64,000 nucleotides of DNA from Mycolicibacterium sphagni (lineage in GTDB: Bacteria > Actinomycetota > Actinomycetes > Mycobacteriales > Mycobacteriaceae), in NCBI RefSeq assembly GCF_002250655.1, contig NZ_NOZR01000023.1, positions 45,904 to 109,903 of the forward strand. Reading direction: 5' to 3'. The translations under genes were made by a program, and so were the position numbers. How positions within the stretch are numbered: the stretch's first letter is position 1; every line of letters begins with the position of its first letter. This document shows positions 52,171 through 59,860 of the stretch, piece by piece. The notes under the pieces are model-generated. The model made no database searches, was not told the DNA's origin, and was given only the letters and a program-made list of their open reading frames with translations.

Positions 52171-53364
52171 GTGAGCATCACCTCAGCGGCGCCGGCGAAG
52201 GACATCTACGCGCCGTTGGAACTATTAGACGTCGACCGCCTCCTCGACGAGGACGAGCGCGACATCGCCGCCACTGTGCGCAGGTTCGTGGAAAACCGGC
52301 TGCGGCCGGGCGTCGCGGACTGGTTCGAATCGGCCACGCTTCCCAGGGAGCTGGCCAAGGAGTTCGGCGATCTCGGTGTGTTGGGTATGCATCTCGACGG
52401 ATACGGGTGCGCGGGCACCAACGCTGTCAGCTACGGGCTGGCCTGTATGGAGCTGGAGGCCGGCGACAGCGGGTTTCGCAGTTTCGTCTCGGTACAGGGA
52501 TCGCTGTCGATGTTTTCAATCTACCGTTACGGCTCGGAGGAACAGAAGACCGCTTGGCTGCCCCTACTGGCCAGTGGGGAGGCGATCGGCTGCTTCGGTT
52601 TGACCGAGGCCGACTTCGGTTCCAACCCGGCCGGAATGCGCACTCGCGCTCGCCGTGTCGGCGGTGACTGGATGCTCAACGGGACCAAGATGTGGATCAC
52701 CAACGGCAATCTCGCCGATGTCGCCACGGTGTGGGCGCAGACCGACGAGGGGATCCGCGGATTCGTGGTTCCGACCGATACTGCCGGCTTCAGCGCCAAC
52801 GTGATTCACAAGAAGCTGTCGCTGCGGGCGTCGGTGACTTCCGAACTAGTGCTCGACAACGTGCGCCTGCCGGCCTCGGCTCAGCTGCCGCATGCCCGCG
52901 GCCTGGGCGCCCCGCTCTCGTGCCTCAACGAGGCGCGGTTCGGAATCGTGTTCGGTTCGCTCGGCGCCGCCCGCGACAGTCTCGAGACCGCGATCGCCTA
53001 CACGCGGCAGCGCGACGTGTTCGATCGTCCTCTGTCGAGTTTCCAGCTGACCCAGGAGAAGCTGGCCAACATGACCGTGGAATTGGGCAAGGGCGTGTTG
53101 TTGGCACTGCATCTGGGACGCATCAAGGACGCCGAGGGAGTGCGGCCGGAGCAGATCAGCTTTGGCAAGCTCAACAACGTGCGCGAGGCCTTGGCCATCG
53201 CCCGGGAATGCCGAACGCTATTGGGCGGCAGCGGTATCACCCTGGAGTACTCGCCGCTGCGGCATGCCAACAACCTGGAATCGGTTTTGACGTACGAAGG
53301 CACCTCCGAGATGCACCTGCTGTCCATCGGCCGTGCCCTCACCGGGCACGCAGCCTTCCGATGA
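52171..53364 (+). CDS. Acyl-CoA dehydrogenase, glutaryl-CoA-dehydrogenase-like
   Basis: The protein is 397 residues from GTG 52171. Characteristic segments are IGCFGLTEADFGSNPAGMRT, WMLNGTKMWITNGNLADVAT, RQRDVFDRPLSSFQLTQEKL and the catalytic Glu in LTYEGTSEMHLLSIGRALTG. This pattern is that of glutaryl-CoA dehydrogenase, which both dehydrogenates and decarboxylates a dicarboxylyl-CoA. A role in a late, dicarboxylic intermediate of the pathway is possible. It is the last gene of the catabolic cluster; degraded sequence begins immediately downstream. Confidence 0.93.
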   Translation: MSITSAAPAKDIYAPLELLDVDRLLDEDERDIAATVRRFVENRLRPGVADWFESATLPRELAKEFGDLGVLGMHLDGYGCAGTNAVSYGLACMELEAGDSGFRSFVSVQGSLSMFSIYRYGSEEQKTAWLPLLASGEAIGCFGLTEADFGSNPAGMRTRARRVGGDWMLNGTKMWITNGNLADVATVWAQTDEGIRGFVVPTDTAGFSANVIHKKLSLRASVTSELVLDNVRLPASAQLPHARGLGAPLSCLNEARFGIVFGSLGAARDSLETAIAYTRQRDVFDRPLSSFQLTQEKLANMTVELGKGVLLALHLGRIKDAEGVRPEQISFGKLNNVREALAIARECRTLLGGSGITLEYSPLRHANNLESVLTYEGTSEMHLLSIGRALTGHAAFR

Positions 53365-53526
53365 CCCGGCGGCGTCCACCGCCGCCGGGCGCGCGGCTCG
53401 GCACACCGCCGGGATTTCGCGTCGAGGACGTCGGATCCTTCATGTTGCATCCACCGCAGCGGTGATCGACGCACGCCCACGGCGTGGGAGGGAAGGTCCG
53501 GTGGCTGAACCGGGTTTAGTGCTCAG

Positions 53527-53676
53527 GTGGTACCGCGGTTGCGCACCGAAGTGTGCGCCGTGGATCTGCCCGAGCACCCGAACCGGCCCGCGGCCCTGGC
53601 GGAGCTCACCCTGGTCGACTTCGCGGACTCGGTCGTCACCGACTCCACGGCGGCATGCATGGCGGCGTGGTGCTGG
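53527..53676 (+). pseudogene. Alpha/beta hydrolase fragment
   Basis: The plus strand reads VVPRLRTEVCAVDLPEHPNR and ALAELTLVDFADSVVTDSTA. This is the stretch between the first strand and the nucleophile elbow of alpha/beta hydrolases of the type RG.xVxAVDLPGH. It lacks the N-terminus and the whole catalytic part. It borders the beginning of the lower-GC island. Confidence 0.5.
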
Positions 53677-53707
53677 GACGCCGATTCCGGGCAACCCGGG
53701 GAGCATC

Positions 53708-53907
53708 AGGGTGGAATCAGGCCTGCTGGAACACATACTTGATTACGCCCGTCAGCAAGGATTGCGGCGGTGAGTCTCGAGACCGGCGCCACGCCCTTCT
53801 TCGAGCCGGACCGATTGCCACACCTCAAGCATGGATTCCGGCCGAGCCCGCCCTTCGGTGACTATGAGTTCGATCCCAACAGCGCGTCCTGCACGCTCGA
53901 GCTATGA
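53708..53907 (+). pseudogene. GNAT acetyltransferase C-terminal fragment, frameshifted
   Basis: GLLEHILDYARQQGLRR stops at TGA 53772; in the next frame VSLETGATPFFEPDRLPHLK and HGFRPSPPFGDYEFDPNSAS continue the usual GNAT ending (acetyl-CoA-binding helix, then the Gly-Phe-x-Pro strand) to a stop at 53905-53907. One lost base in a G run joins both halves. The acetyl-CoA-binding N-terminal motif is absent. Confidence 0.6.
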
Positions 53908-54155
53908 GCGCGGACGGCATCGATGAGTTGGAGCGGCGGTGGACTGATGTTTTCGAAGATTGGCGCCCTACGGTCGAGATCGCTACCGACGGAGATCCTG
54001 TTCCAGTAGTGGGGTTTCGGACTCTGAGGACGCTCATCGATCGATTCAGCAATCTCACAGAGCAGATTGACGGAAGTAGGCAAGCGTTTGGTTGCTCTGC
54101 TCACTCAACTGGAGACCGCAAACAATCTCTACGCGACCAAGCAGCGAAGCGGTGA
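53904..54155 (+). CDS. Hypothetical protein, possibly frameshifted
   Basis: ATG 53904 overlaps the GNAT stop and opens a frame with an acidic, helical N-terminus (ADGIDELERRWTDVFEDWRP, FRTLRTLIDRFSNLTEQI). After about residue 55 its quality drops. In the neighbouring frame, from TTG 54067, VGKRLVALLTQLETANNLYA and VRRHKEWLQTVNPVIDAI continue as helical sequence to a stop at 54642. One gene with an indel near 54070 would explain both. No family is recognised. Confidence 0.3.
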   Translation: MSADGIDELERRWTDVFEDWRPTVEIATDGDPVPVVGFRTLRTLIDRFSNLTEQIDGSRQAFGCSAHSTGDRKQSLRDQAAKR

Positions 54156-54642
54156 TCGTGTACGGCGGCATAAGGAGTGGCTCCAGACCGTCAACCCGGT
54201 CATTGATGCCATTCTTGGCACGGGTTGCCGAGATGGCTGGCGCTGCATCGAACTTATAAGTCGTACATGGATTTCGTTCACGGTTGGGGCTGATTCGGCG
54301 CGTGCTCGACGGACGCCGACGAGCGGATTGCGAAGTCAGCCGGACTCAACTAACGGCGAGTTTCGGTATCGATCTGACTTAGTCCGCATGTCCCCAGTTA
54401 TCGTCCAGCGCGATCTTCGCGATTACGCCCGATCCGCCTTGCGATGGCGGATACCCATCAGAGAGGGTTCCGGGCCGAATTCCGATGAGGATTTCCCATC
54501 AGTTCGTCCCGCAGTGGTGCGGCCCCTTCGACAAAGATGTAGACGTGCACGTGGGCCGCACGTAGGCGCTGCTCAAGGCCTTCTTGATTGTGCGGATCTT
54601 CCGTCGTCTTTTGGCGTGACCGGCGTTACGAATTTCGTGTAG
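54067..54642 (+). CDS. Hypothetical protein, or second half of a frameshifted gene
   Basis: This 191-codon frame from TTG is helical in its first 50 residues and poorly structured afterwards (many Arg, Ser and Pro), so only the beginning looks like selected protein. It may be the continuation of the frame starting at 53904. I do not recognise it. Confidence 0.25.
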   Translation: MTEVGKRLVALLTQLETANNLYATKQRSGDRVRRHKEWLQTVNPVIDAILGTGCRDGWRCIELISRTWISFTVGADSARARRTPTSGLRSQPDSTNGEFRYRSDLVRMSPVIVQRDLRDYARSALRWRIPIREGSGPNSDEDFPSVRPAVVRPLRQRCRRARGPHVGAAQGLLDCADLPSSFGVTGVTNFV

Positions 54643-54687
54643 TCGTCACTTCCGAAATTGGATCGGCGTTTTGCGGCGCGGACTTGA

Positions 54688-56577
54688 ATGAATCAGGCAA
54701 ACTCATCCTCCGTGGGGGATACGGCTTCGGCGTGCGATGTTCTACGTGACGTTGTCGGCGTGGTATCGGACGCGGTCACGCACTCGCTGGTTGTGATGTC
54801 AGCGGTGGTGTGCCTCGGGTTGTTCGTGCTCGGTATTGCCTGCAAAATCCCTCGTGTATGGAGATTCTTCGAAAAGACGGCGCTGCTGTGGATCGCCGCG
54901 GGAACCTTCTGTATCGGCATGAGCGGCATGTTCTGGTATCAGGCGAACTTCAAGCCGCTGACCTACACGATCCGAATCTTGTGCATTGTATCGGTAGTAC
55001 TGCTGGTCATTGTGCACGTCCGTTATTGGGTGCGGGAACGAACATTTGCCTTTCGGCCGGAGAAAGCCGAAGTTCTCGACGTCCCGGCGTTCAGGCCGGT
55101 ATCAGGTCCAGCTGCCAAGCATCAATACGAAGCGGCTCTCTCGATCGTCGCAGAGCAGTTCGGACTGGATTCAGAAGACAATATGCGATGTCTCCTGAGG
55201 CAGCTGCTCGAGCCCAAGCCCTTCCGCCGACGCATCCATGAAAAGGTGCGTGTCGAGCATCGATCGATCTTACATTCAGTGGCGCTGCACATGCCAGCCG
55301 AAAGACTCTATGCTCCGCCTTGGCATCAGCGACGCAAAGTCAGCTTGATATCGGTCGCTCACCCCCTTAAACAAGACGCATACCACGACACTTCGGTTGT
55401 GGACCATAATGGAAACCGGGTTGAAGCGCTGAATTACCGCCAGGCGCAGTCAGTGGTCTACTCCCTGCTGCGTCAGCAGGTATACCAACATCGAGCAACG
55501 TTGCAAAGCGATATCGAGGCGATACTTGTCGACGTGGCCGATATCATCGCAAGTCCTAAGGACGAGAATCGATTGGCTCGGAGACTGTACGAGGGGATCA
55601 CTCAGAACCCGGTGGATCACCAGAATATGCCGACAGACGACCTTTGGGGTTTGTTAAACCTCGCTGCGACGCGAAGGCCTATCATCATCGCCTACCGGGC
55701 CGCCTTCGACCCAGAACTCATCCTCAGCATCAACTCGCTACGAAAGCTTATCGATGAATTTGATATCCCCAATGCCCGTGAAAATCGTTGGAGATGGTTC
55801 GGCCGAAAGACCAGGGCGATCTTCGGCTTCTCATCAACCCAACTTGTCATACCTGTTGCACGTGCCCGGTCGTGTCTAACTTATCGTTTGTCTTTTTCCG
55901 CCCCACAGGGGACGTACATCCAGGAAACGGCGGCGTATTCCCCGAGCGCACAAAAGTGGTTACCCAACGATCTCGACAGTCACGGGCTCTACGCTGCGTT
56001 CGTGGGCTGGTCAGAACCCGATGGCCGTAACGAATGCTCTCTTGCTTGCCGCAGCTTCGACGCCACCGGACTCGAGGATCTGGTCTTTTATGCCCGGGTG
56101 TCAGAACGACCGCCGGGTACGGGCGGAAAGGCCATCTTGGTGGCATTCGCCGCTGCTCTCGTGGTTTGGCTCTGTGGTGCACTTCCCTTGAAACAAGGGG
56201 TCAACGTCGATGTCATAGCGTTAACGTTGGCGTTGCCTGGCGTCGCCGCAGTGTGGTTCGGCATCAGTGGTGATATTCAGCCGGGATCATTCCGATCGAT
56301 CCCCGCGCTGGTTTCCATGGGGATGAGCGGCATCATTTCAGTGTTGTCGATCATTATCTATATGGGGTCGGCGTCGGGCCACGCCGATGGTAGCCCGCGG
56401 ATCCCGGCAACAACATGGCCGGCCGACGACACCTTCTTTATGGTCAATGGTGTCGTATGGTCGGCATTGTTGCTTCTCGCTCTCAGTAATCTTGCCTGCA
56501 TCGGGGCATCCTTTTTCGTCTCGGTGCATCGCTATCGCAGCATCGTTCGGGGCCGTTTACTGCGTCAGAATAATTGA
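54688..56577 (+). CDS. Large membrane protein of unknown function
   Basis: This 629-residue protein has three hydrophobic segments near the N-terminus (LVVMSAVVCLGLFVLGIACK at ~34-54, ALLWIAAGTFCIGMSGMFWY at ~65-84, IRILCIVSVVLLVIVHVRYW at ~95-114). A hydrophilic middle of about 370 residues follows, then four more segments from about residue 485 on (AILVAFAAALVVWLCGALPL, VIALTLALPGVAAVWFGISG, a third near 550, and SALLLLALSNLACIGASFFV). The middle domain is presumably cytosolic. Base composition is lower in GC than in the catabolic cluster. I know no family for it. Its place in the island suggests an accessory, perhaps defence-related, membrane component. Confidence 0.75.
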   Translation: MNQANSSSVGDTASACDVLRDVVGVVSDAVTHSLVVMSAVVCLGLFVLGIACKIPRVWRFFEKTALLWIAAGTFCIGMSGMFWYQANFKPLTYTIRILCIVSVVLLVIVHVRYWVRERTFAFRPEKAEVLDVPAFRPVSGPAAKHQYEAALSIVAEQFGLDSEDNMRCLLRQLLEPKPFRRRIHEKVRVEHRSILHSVALHMPAERLYAPPWHQRRKVSLISVAHPLKQDAYHDTSVVDHNGNRVEALNYRQAQSVVYSLLRQQVYQHRATLQSDIEAILVDVADIIASPKDENRLARRLYEGITQNPVDHQNMPTDDLWGLLNLAATRRPIIIAYRAAFDPELILSINSLRKLIDEFDIPNARENRWRWFGRKTRAIFGFSSTQLVIPVARARSCLTYRLSFSAPQGTYIQETAAYSPSAQKWLPNDLDSHGLYAAFVGWSEPDGRNECSLACRSFDATGLEDLVFYARVSERPPGTGGKAILVAFAAALVVWLCGALPLKQGVNVDVIALTLALPGVAAVWFGISGDIQPGSFRSIPALVSMGMSGIISVLSIIIYMGSASGHADGSPRIPATTWPADDTFFMVNGVVWSALLLLALSNLACIGASFFVSVHRYRSIVRGRLLRQNN

Positions 56578-56629
56578 CGCCGATAACAGGCTCGCGTATT
56601 CTGAAGTATAGGAAGGACCTATTCATGAA

Positions 56630-56902
56630 ATGGAGAGAAAGCGAAAACTAGATCGACGGAAACCCTTAACAGCGCGAGATATGTGCTCAATTCCGAGCAT
56701 GTGGGAACCGGACCTAGATGTGTGGCCCGTTTGGTCCGAGACAGACCAAGCCAGTGTCGATGCCCAAGAGCCCGACAAAGCGGAGCCGGATCCAGGGGCA
56801 ACACACATACCGATGATTTCGAAACTTGCAACAGCCGTCATGCGACGTTGCCACGGCACATATCGCGGAAATCCTGCGCCGACAACGGAGCAAGACGGAT
56901 AG
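56630..56902 (+). CDS. Small hypothetical protein
   Basis: The protein is 90 residues from ATG 56630, preceded by AGGAAGGACC 15-20 bases upstream. It is charged and lacks hydrophobic segments (MERKRKLDRRKPLTARDM, DLDVWPVWSETDQASVDAQE). It lies 50 bases after the membrane-protein gene in the same direction and could be cotranscribed. It is unrecognised. From 56903 to 57130 I see nothing further. Confidence 0.35.
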   Translation: MERKRKLDRRKPLTARDMCSIPSMWEPDLDVWPVWSETDQASVDAQEPDKAEPDPGATHIPMISKLATAVMRRCHGTYRGNPAPTTEQDG

Positions 56903-57136
56903 AACTGGGCGGCCTCATCCCATTGGGTACGGCCGGCAATCCGCGGTGGCGTGCCGTCGCATTCCCTTGGCCTGGCAGTCGGTGGTGACCGTTGGTGCCA
57001 GTCGGCCAGTGGCCTCGACCAAGCGTTTTAGCCGTTGAGACTATTCGGTGATCGATTTCCGCAGATGAGATAAAAGTTCGACGATGCGTTGGTTCGACTG
57101 CTCTCCCCAAGGCCCACCCCTAGTTCTACCTGTCAG

Positions 57137-57153
57137 TTTTCGGACACCTAAAG
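57137..57153. repeat. Repeat copy 1: TTTTCGGACACCTAAAG
   Basis: It nearly matches 59238-59255 (TTTTCGAGACACCTTAAG), in the same orientation. The two copies bracket the MITE-like element and the diadenylate-cyclase-domain gene. They could be remnants of an inserted segment's ends. Confidence 0.3.
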
Positions 57154-57180
57154 CGTCAAGATCGAGCCCGCCCTCGATCG

Positions 57181-57250
57181 TGTCAGCTCCGGTCGAAAAG
57201 TGAGCAGGTGATTCCGGAACAGGCTGCTCACAATTCAACCGGAGCTGACA
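57181..57250. mobile_element. 70-bp MITE-like palindromic element with 5-bp flanking duplication
   Basis: The left 27 bases (57181-57207, starting TGTCAGCTCCGGT) and right 27 bases (57224-57250, ending ACCGGAGCTGACA) are inverted repeats with only a few mismatches, separated by 16 bases. The element is flanked by GATCG on both sides (57176-57180 and 57251-57255), as expected for a target-site duplication. It looks like an insertion sequence reduced to its two terminal repeats, or a very small MITE. No transposase gene with such ends is present in the window. Confidence 0.65.
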
Positions 57251-57255
57251 GATCG

Positions 57256-57571
57256 TCACTCGTAAGGTTTATCGGCGCTTTGGCACGACGTCACCGGAGC
57301 GAAACTGGTGGCAACCGCGAGGAACTGGCGCATTAACCTCACTGCGTCTGAAACTCAACGACTGACATAAGAGGTAGTAATCGGCTCATCCGGTACATAC
57401 CACCGACGGCTCGCGAACTCGCCGTGGATCAGCAGCCGGACCCGGGACTGCAGGTGTGGGTACCGCGCTCCGCCTCACGGCGTTGGTCGCGACAGGAGAC
57501 CGATCGCCAACGGGGGGCAGACCCAGTCGACCTGCTATGTCGGCGCCTGCCTCGTGGAGCGCGCACCGTCT
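57256..57571. other. Non-coding stretch beside the MITE-like element
   Basis: About 315 bases between the palindromic element and the stop of the diadenylate-cyclase-domain gene. No convincing frame or structure is visible. Confidence 0.35.
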
Positions 57572-59041
57572 TCATTCGGAAGGTTTAGGTAGCAGGTTGA
57601 TCATGCCGTCTTCTGATACCAGCAGAATCACGGTCGGGGTGTCTGTCGAAGCAAGGTATTTCACGGCGGAGTTGTATCGCGCGCCGCGGGAACGATCCCC
57701 CGCAGTCGTGGCGGTGCCGTCCAGGATGACGCCGATGGCGTGGCAGTCACCGCTGGGGTCGACCAGAACCGATCCATCGATGCCAGTGACTTTCGCGAAG
57801 AGACTCGTGTCAAGCGCGGCGGTTTCAATGGGAATCGCTTGGCTGGACAGACGTTTCGCCTCGTCAGCGGCCCTCTGGGAAATCACCAGCATAGTGCCGT
57901 GCTCGGCGCCTTTGGAGGCATTGGCGAGCACCCACAGCGCATCTCCGTCGTATTCGCCGAGCACCTGCGTGCACACCTGATCGAGGCGGTCGCGCTGCAA
58001 TTGCTGAGCGGGTAGCCGGGGAGCCCCAAACTCCACCCGTGCGAGCGCGACGTCGCCATGGTGCAACTCCCACGCACCGTCACCGGTCACCAGCACATCG
58101 AACACCGACTCAGACGTCGCAGGGTAGTCCGGCCGAAGCCGGCCGAGACCGTACACGTCCCTACCATCGGTGAGCAGCGACGCACCGTCACGACTGCTGG
58201 TCTCCAAAACTTTTCTGAGGGTTCGGGTGTCGCGGATGGACACGGGCTTCACGAAGGTGATGGCGCGATCGACGTATGGTGCGTCGCGCAGAGCGAGCAG
58301 CAACGATCCGACCCCCACGCGGCGTTCGTATCGAGTATTGGTGAGCGCGTTCAACGAATCGAAGAGGCCTGAACCATGGCTGCCCGCAAGCAGCACAGCG
58401 GAATTGGTGAGGGCGATGCCGGCCGCCTTAGTCAGACCCGCTGGCGATGCGTCGAAGTCCAGATCAGCCCCAGGGTTGGGTTTGTGGAGCTCCGAAGTGC
58501 TTAGGTCGAGCACCGCATTGACAACGCCTTCGACGAGTGAACGCGTCACCGGATAGCGGTCAGCGGCCAAGTCGCTGCCGAGGTGCGGTGCGTCGTCGAA
58601 CGTTGTCGCGGGGAGTCCAACGGCGGTGAACACGAGGTGTTGATCGACGTTAACCGGCGAACCGGTGGAAAACCGCAAGCCTAATTTCGCCTCAAGCACC
58701 TCACTGATGGCGCCCTGGTAGGCACGGTGGCGCGCGGCTCGGTGCTTCCTCTCCGTGATCCACGCGGCACCGAAATCAGCGCTGCTGTCCAGGTCATCAG
58801 CCAACAGCTCGGCGGCCCTGCCTTCCAGAGCGTCGAAGTCGGCCGGGGCGACGGGGCCGTTCTCGGGTTGCACGCACAATGGATGACGAGTGCCACCCTC
58901 GCTGAGCAGCCCGACCAAGAAGACGGTCGGCTCGACGGTCAGACCGAGCACCTGAAGTGCTTGGTGCACTTTGCTTTCCACGGCACCCTGGAAAGAGTTC
59001 TGGAACCCCCACATGAACAACTCGATCTGCCTCTTTGTCAT
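57572..59041 (-). CDS. DAC (DisA_N-type) diadenylate-cyclase-domain protein with DACNV-like N-terminus
   Basis: This 489-residue protein has a C-terminal ~130 residues that fit a DAC/DisA_N domain: LWVLANASKGAEHGTMLVIS, TGIDGSVLVDPSGDCHAIGV, GARYNSAVKYLA and VILLVSEDGMINLL. The canonical DGA and RHR catalytic motifs appear as DGS and RYN, so cyclase activity is uncertain. The first ~330 residues resemble the sensor-like regions (DACNV type) found before such domains in predicted nucleotide-signalling conflict systems. ATG 59041 has GGATG upstream and begins at a sensible helix. It lies downstream of the ubiquitin-like operon, after a 345-base gap, and may be separately transcribed. Confidence 0.72.
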   Translation of the reverse strand: MTKRQIELFMWGFQNSFQGAVESKVHQALQVLGLTVEPTVFLVGLLSEGGTRHPLCVQPENGPVAPADFDALEGRAAELLADDLDSSADFGAAWITERKHRAARHRAYQGAISEVLEAKLGLRFSTGSPVNVDQHLVFTAVGLPATTFDDAPHLGSDLAADRYPVTRSLVEGVVNAVLDLSTSELHKPNPGADLDFDASPAGLTKAAGIALTNSAVLLAGSHGSGLFDSLNALTNTRYERRVGVGSLLLALRDAPYVDRAITFVKPVSIRDTRTLRKVLETSSRDGASLLTDGRDVYGLGRLRPDYPATSESVFDVLVTGDGAWELHHGDVALARVEFGAPRLPAQQLQRDRLDQVCTQVLGEYDGDALWVLANASKGAEHGTMLVISQRAADEAKRLSSQAIPIETAALDTSLFAKVTGIDGSVLVDPSGDCHAIGVILDGTATTAGDRSRGARYNSAVKYLASTDTPTVILLVSEDGMINLLPKPSE

Positions 59042-59237
59042 GTGTGCATCCTGTTCATAGACGGTGACGATGGCGCGGGGTCGGGGAACACACGGCCACC
59101 ACGCTCCAGCATTTCCTGGATAAGGACGATTAACCATGGGATTGCCGTGAGGCGACCCGCCAGGTGATTGTCCTGACCTGGACAGGTGCGATAGCCGCTC
59201 GGCGGTGCGCGGGTTCGATAGTGTTCCCCTAGCTCCA

Positions 59238-59255
59238 TTTTCGAGACACCTTAAG
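59238..59255. repeat. Repeat copy 2: TTTTCGAGACACCTTAAG
   Basis: It matches 57137-57153 apart from two single-base differences and a small indel. It lies between the diadenylate-cyclase-domain gene and the DUF6527-type gene. The remaining part of the gap 59042-59386 shows no gene. Confidence 0.3.
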
Positions 59256-59386
59256 TTCGTTGATCGAACCCCGCGACAGACGTAGGCCCAAGTTCGTTCA
59301 GCTTCCCCGACCCGTGAGCGTCGATGTCAGCGTGAGCGATCTGCGTTGGTCGGGTGGCATGGGGCCTCGTCGATGAATATGGACGG

Positions 59387-59860
59387 TCAGCGGATAAGTT
59401 TGGAAATGGCGCGTATGAATCTCCTCCAGCCGGGATCCTGAGGTCCGCTATCGGCTGGGTGCTCGGTGACGGATCCATTTTCGCTCGCCCATACCAGATG
59501 CTCATGCGCAGACGACCCCTGCTCCTCAGCCTGTTTGACTGCTCGATTGCGTTGTCTTCCAGCGGCGATCGCTGTCTGGCTCATGGCCGCTGCCCACACC
59601 ACTCGGCCACGACGGATGAAGTAGTGCGACTGGCAATGGAAGTTCCAGTTGCCAATTGAGGGTGAAATGCCGACACTCTGGCCGTCGAACACCATTGCGT
59701 AATCGGTTGGCGACAGCGGGCAGACGACCTTAGTGTGGCATCCGCATGCACACAGGTGAATCGTCGTCGTGTAGGGCAGCGATATGTAGAGGACGCCCTC
59801 TTGAATTTCGCTGGGGATGAACTCGACGAACTCGTGGGTGAAGCGTTCAACGGCCGGCAT
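59387..59860 (-). CDS. DUF6527-type zinc-binding protein of the ubiquitin-like operon
   Basis: This 157-residue protein matches the DUF6527 pattern through about residue 95: HEFVEFIPSEIQEGVLYISL, HLCACGCHTKVVCPLSP, SPSIGNWNFHCQSHYFIRRG. The Cys and His residues (CxCxC, then C and HC..SH) suggest a zinc-binding fold. The family is encoded next to E1-like and ubiquitin-like genes in bacterial operons; its reaction is unknown to me. The last ~60 residues are variable and charged. Its ATG overlaps the E1-like stop (TGATG), so the two are translationally coupled. Confidence 0.8.
   Translation of the reverse strand: MPAVERFTHEFVEFIPSEIQEGVLYISLPYTTTIHLCACGCHTKVVCPLSPTDYAMVFDGQSVGISPSIGNWNFHCQSHYFIRRGRVVWAAAMSQTAIAAGRQRNRAVKQAEEQGSSAHEHLVWASENGSVTEHPADSGPQDPGWRRFIRAISKLIR

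Noticed and set aside
53361..53465. 34-codon frame overlapping the acyl-CoA dehydrogenase stop
   Set aside because: It is Pro/Arg-rich, short and without similarity to anything I know; it is more likely eroded sequence.
57041..57259. Small minus-strand gene of 72 codons
   Set aside because: It is largely the translation of the 70-bp palindromic element and has no RBS.
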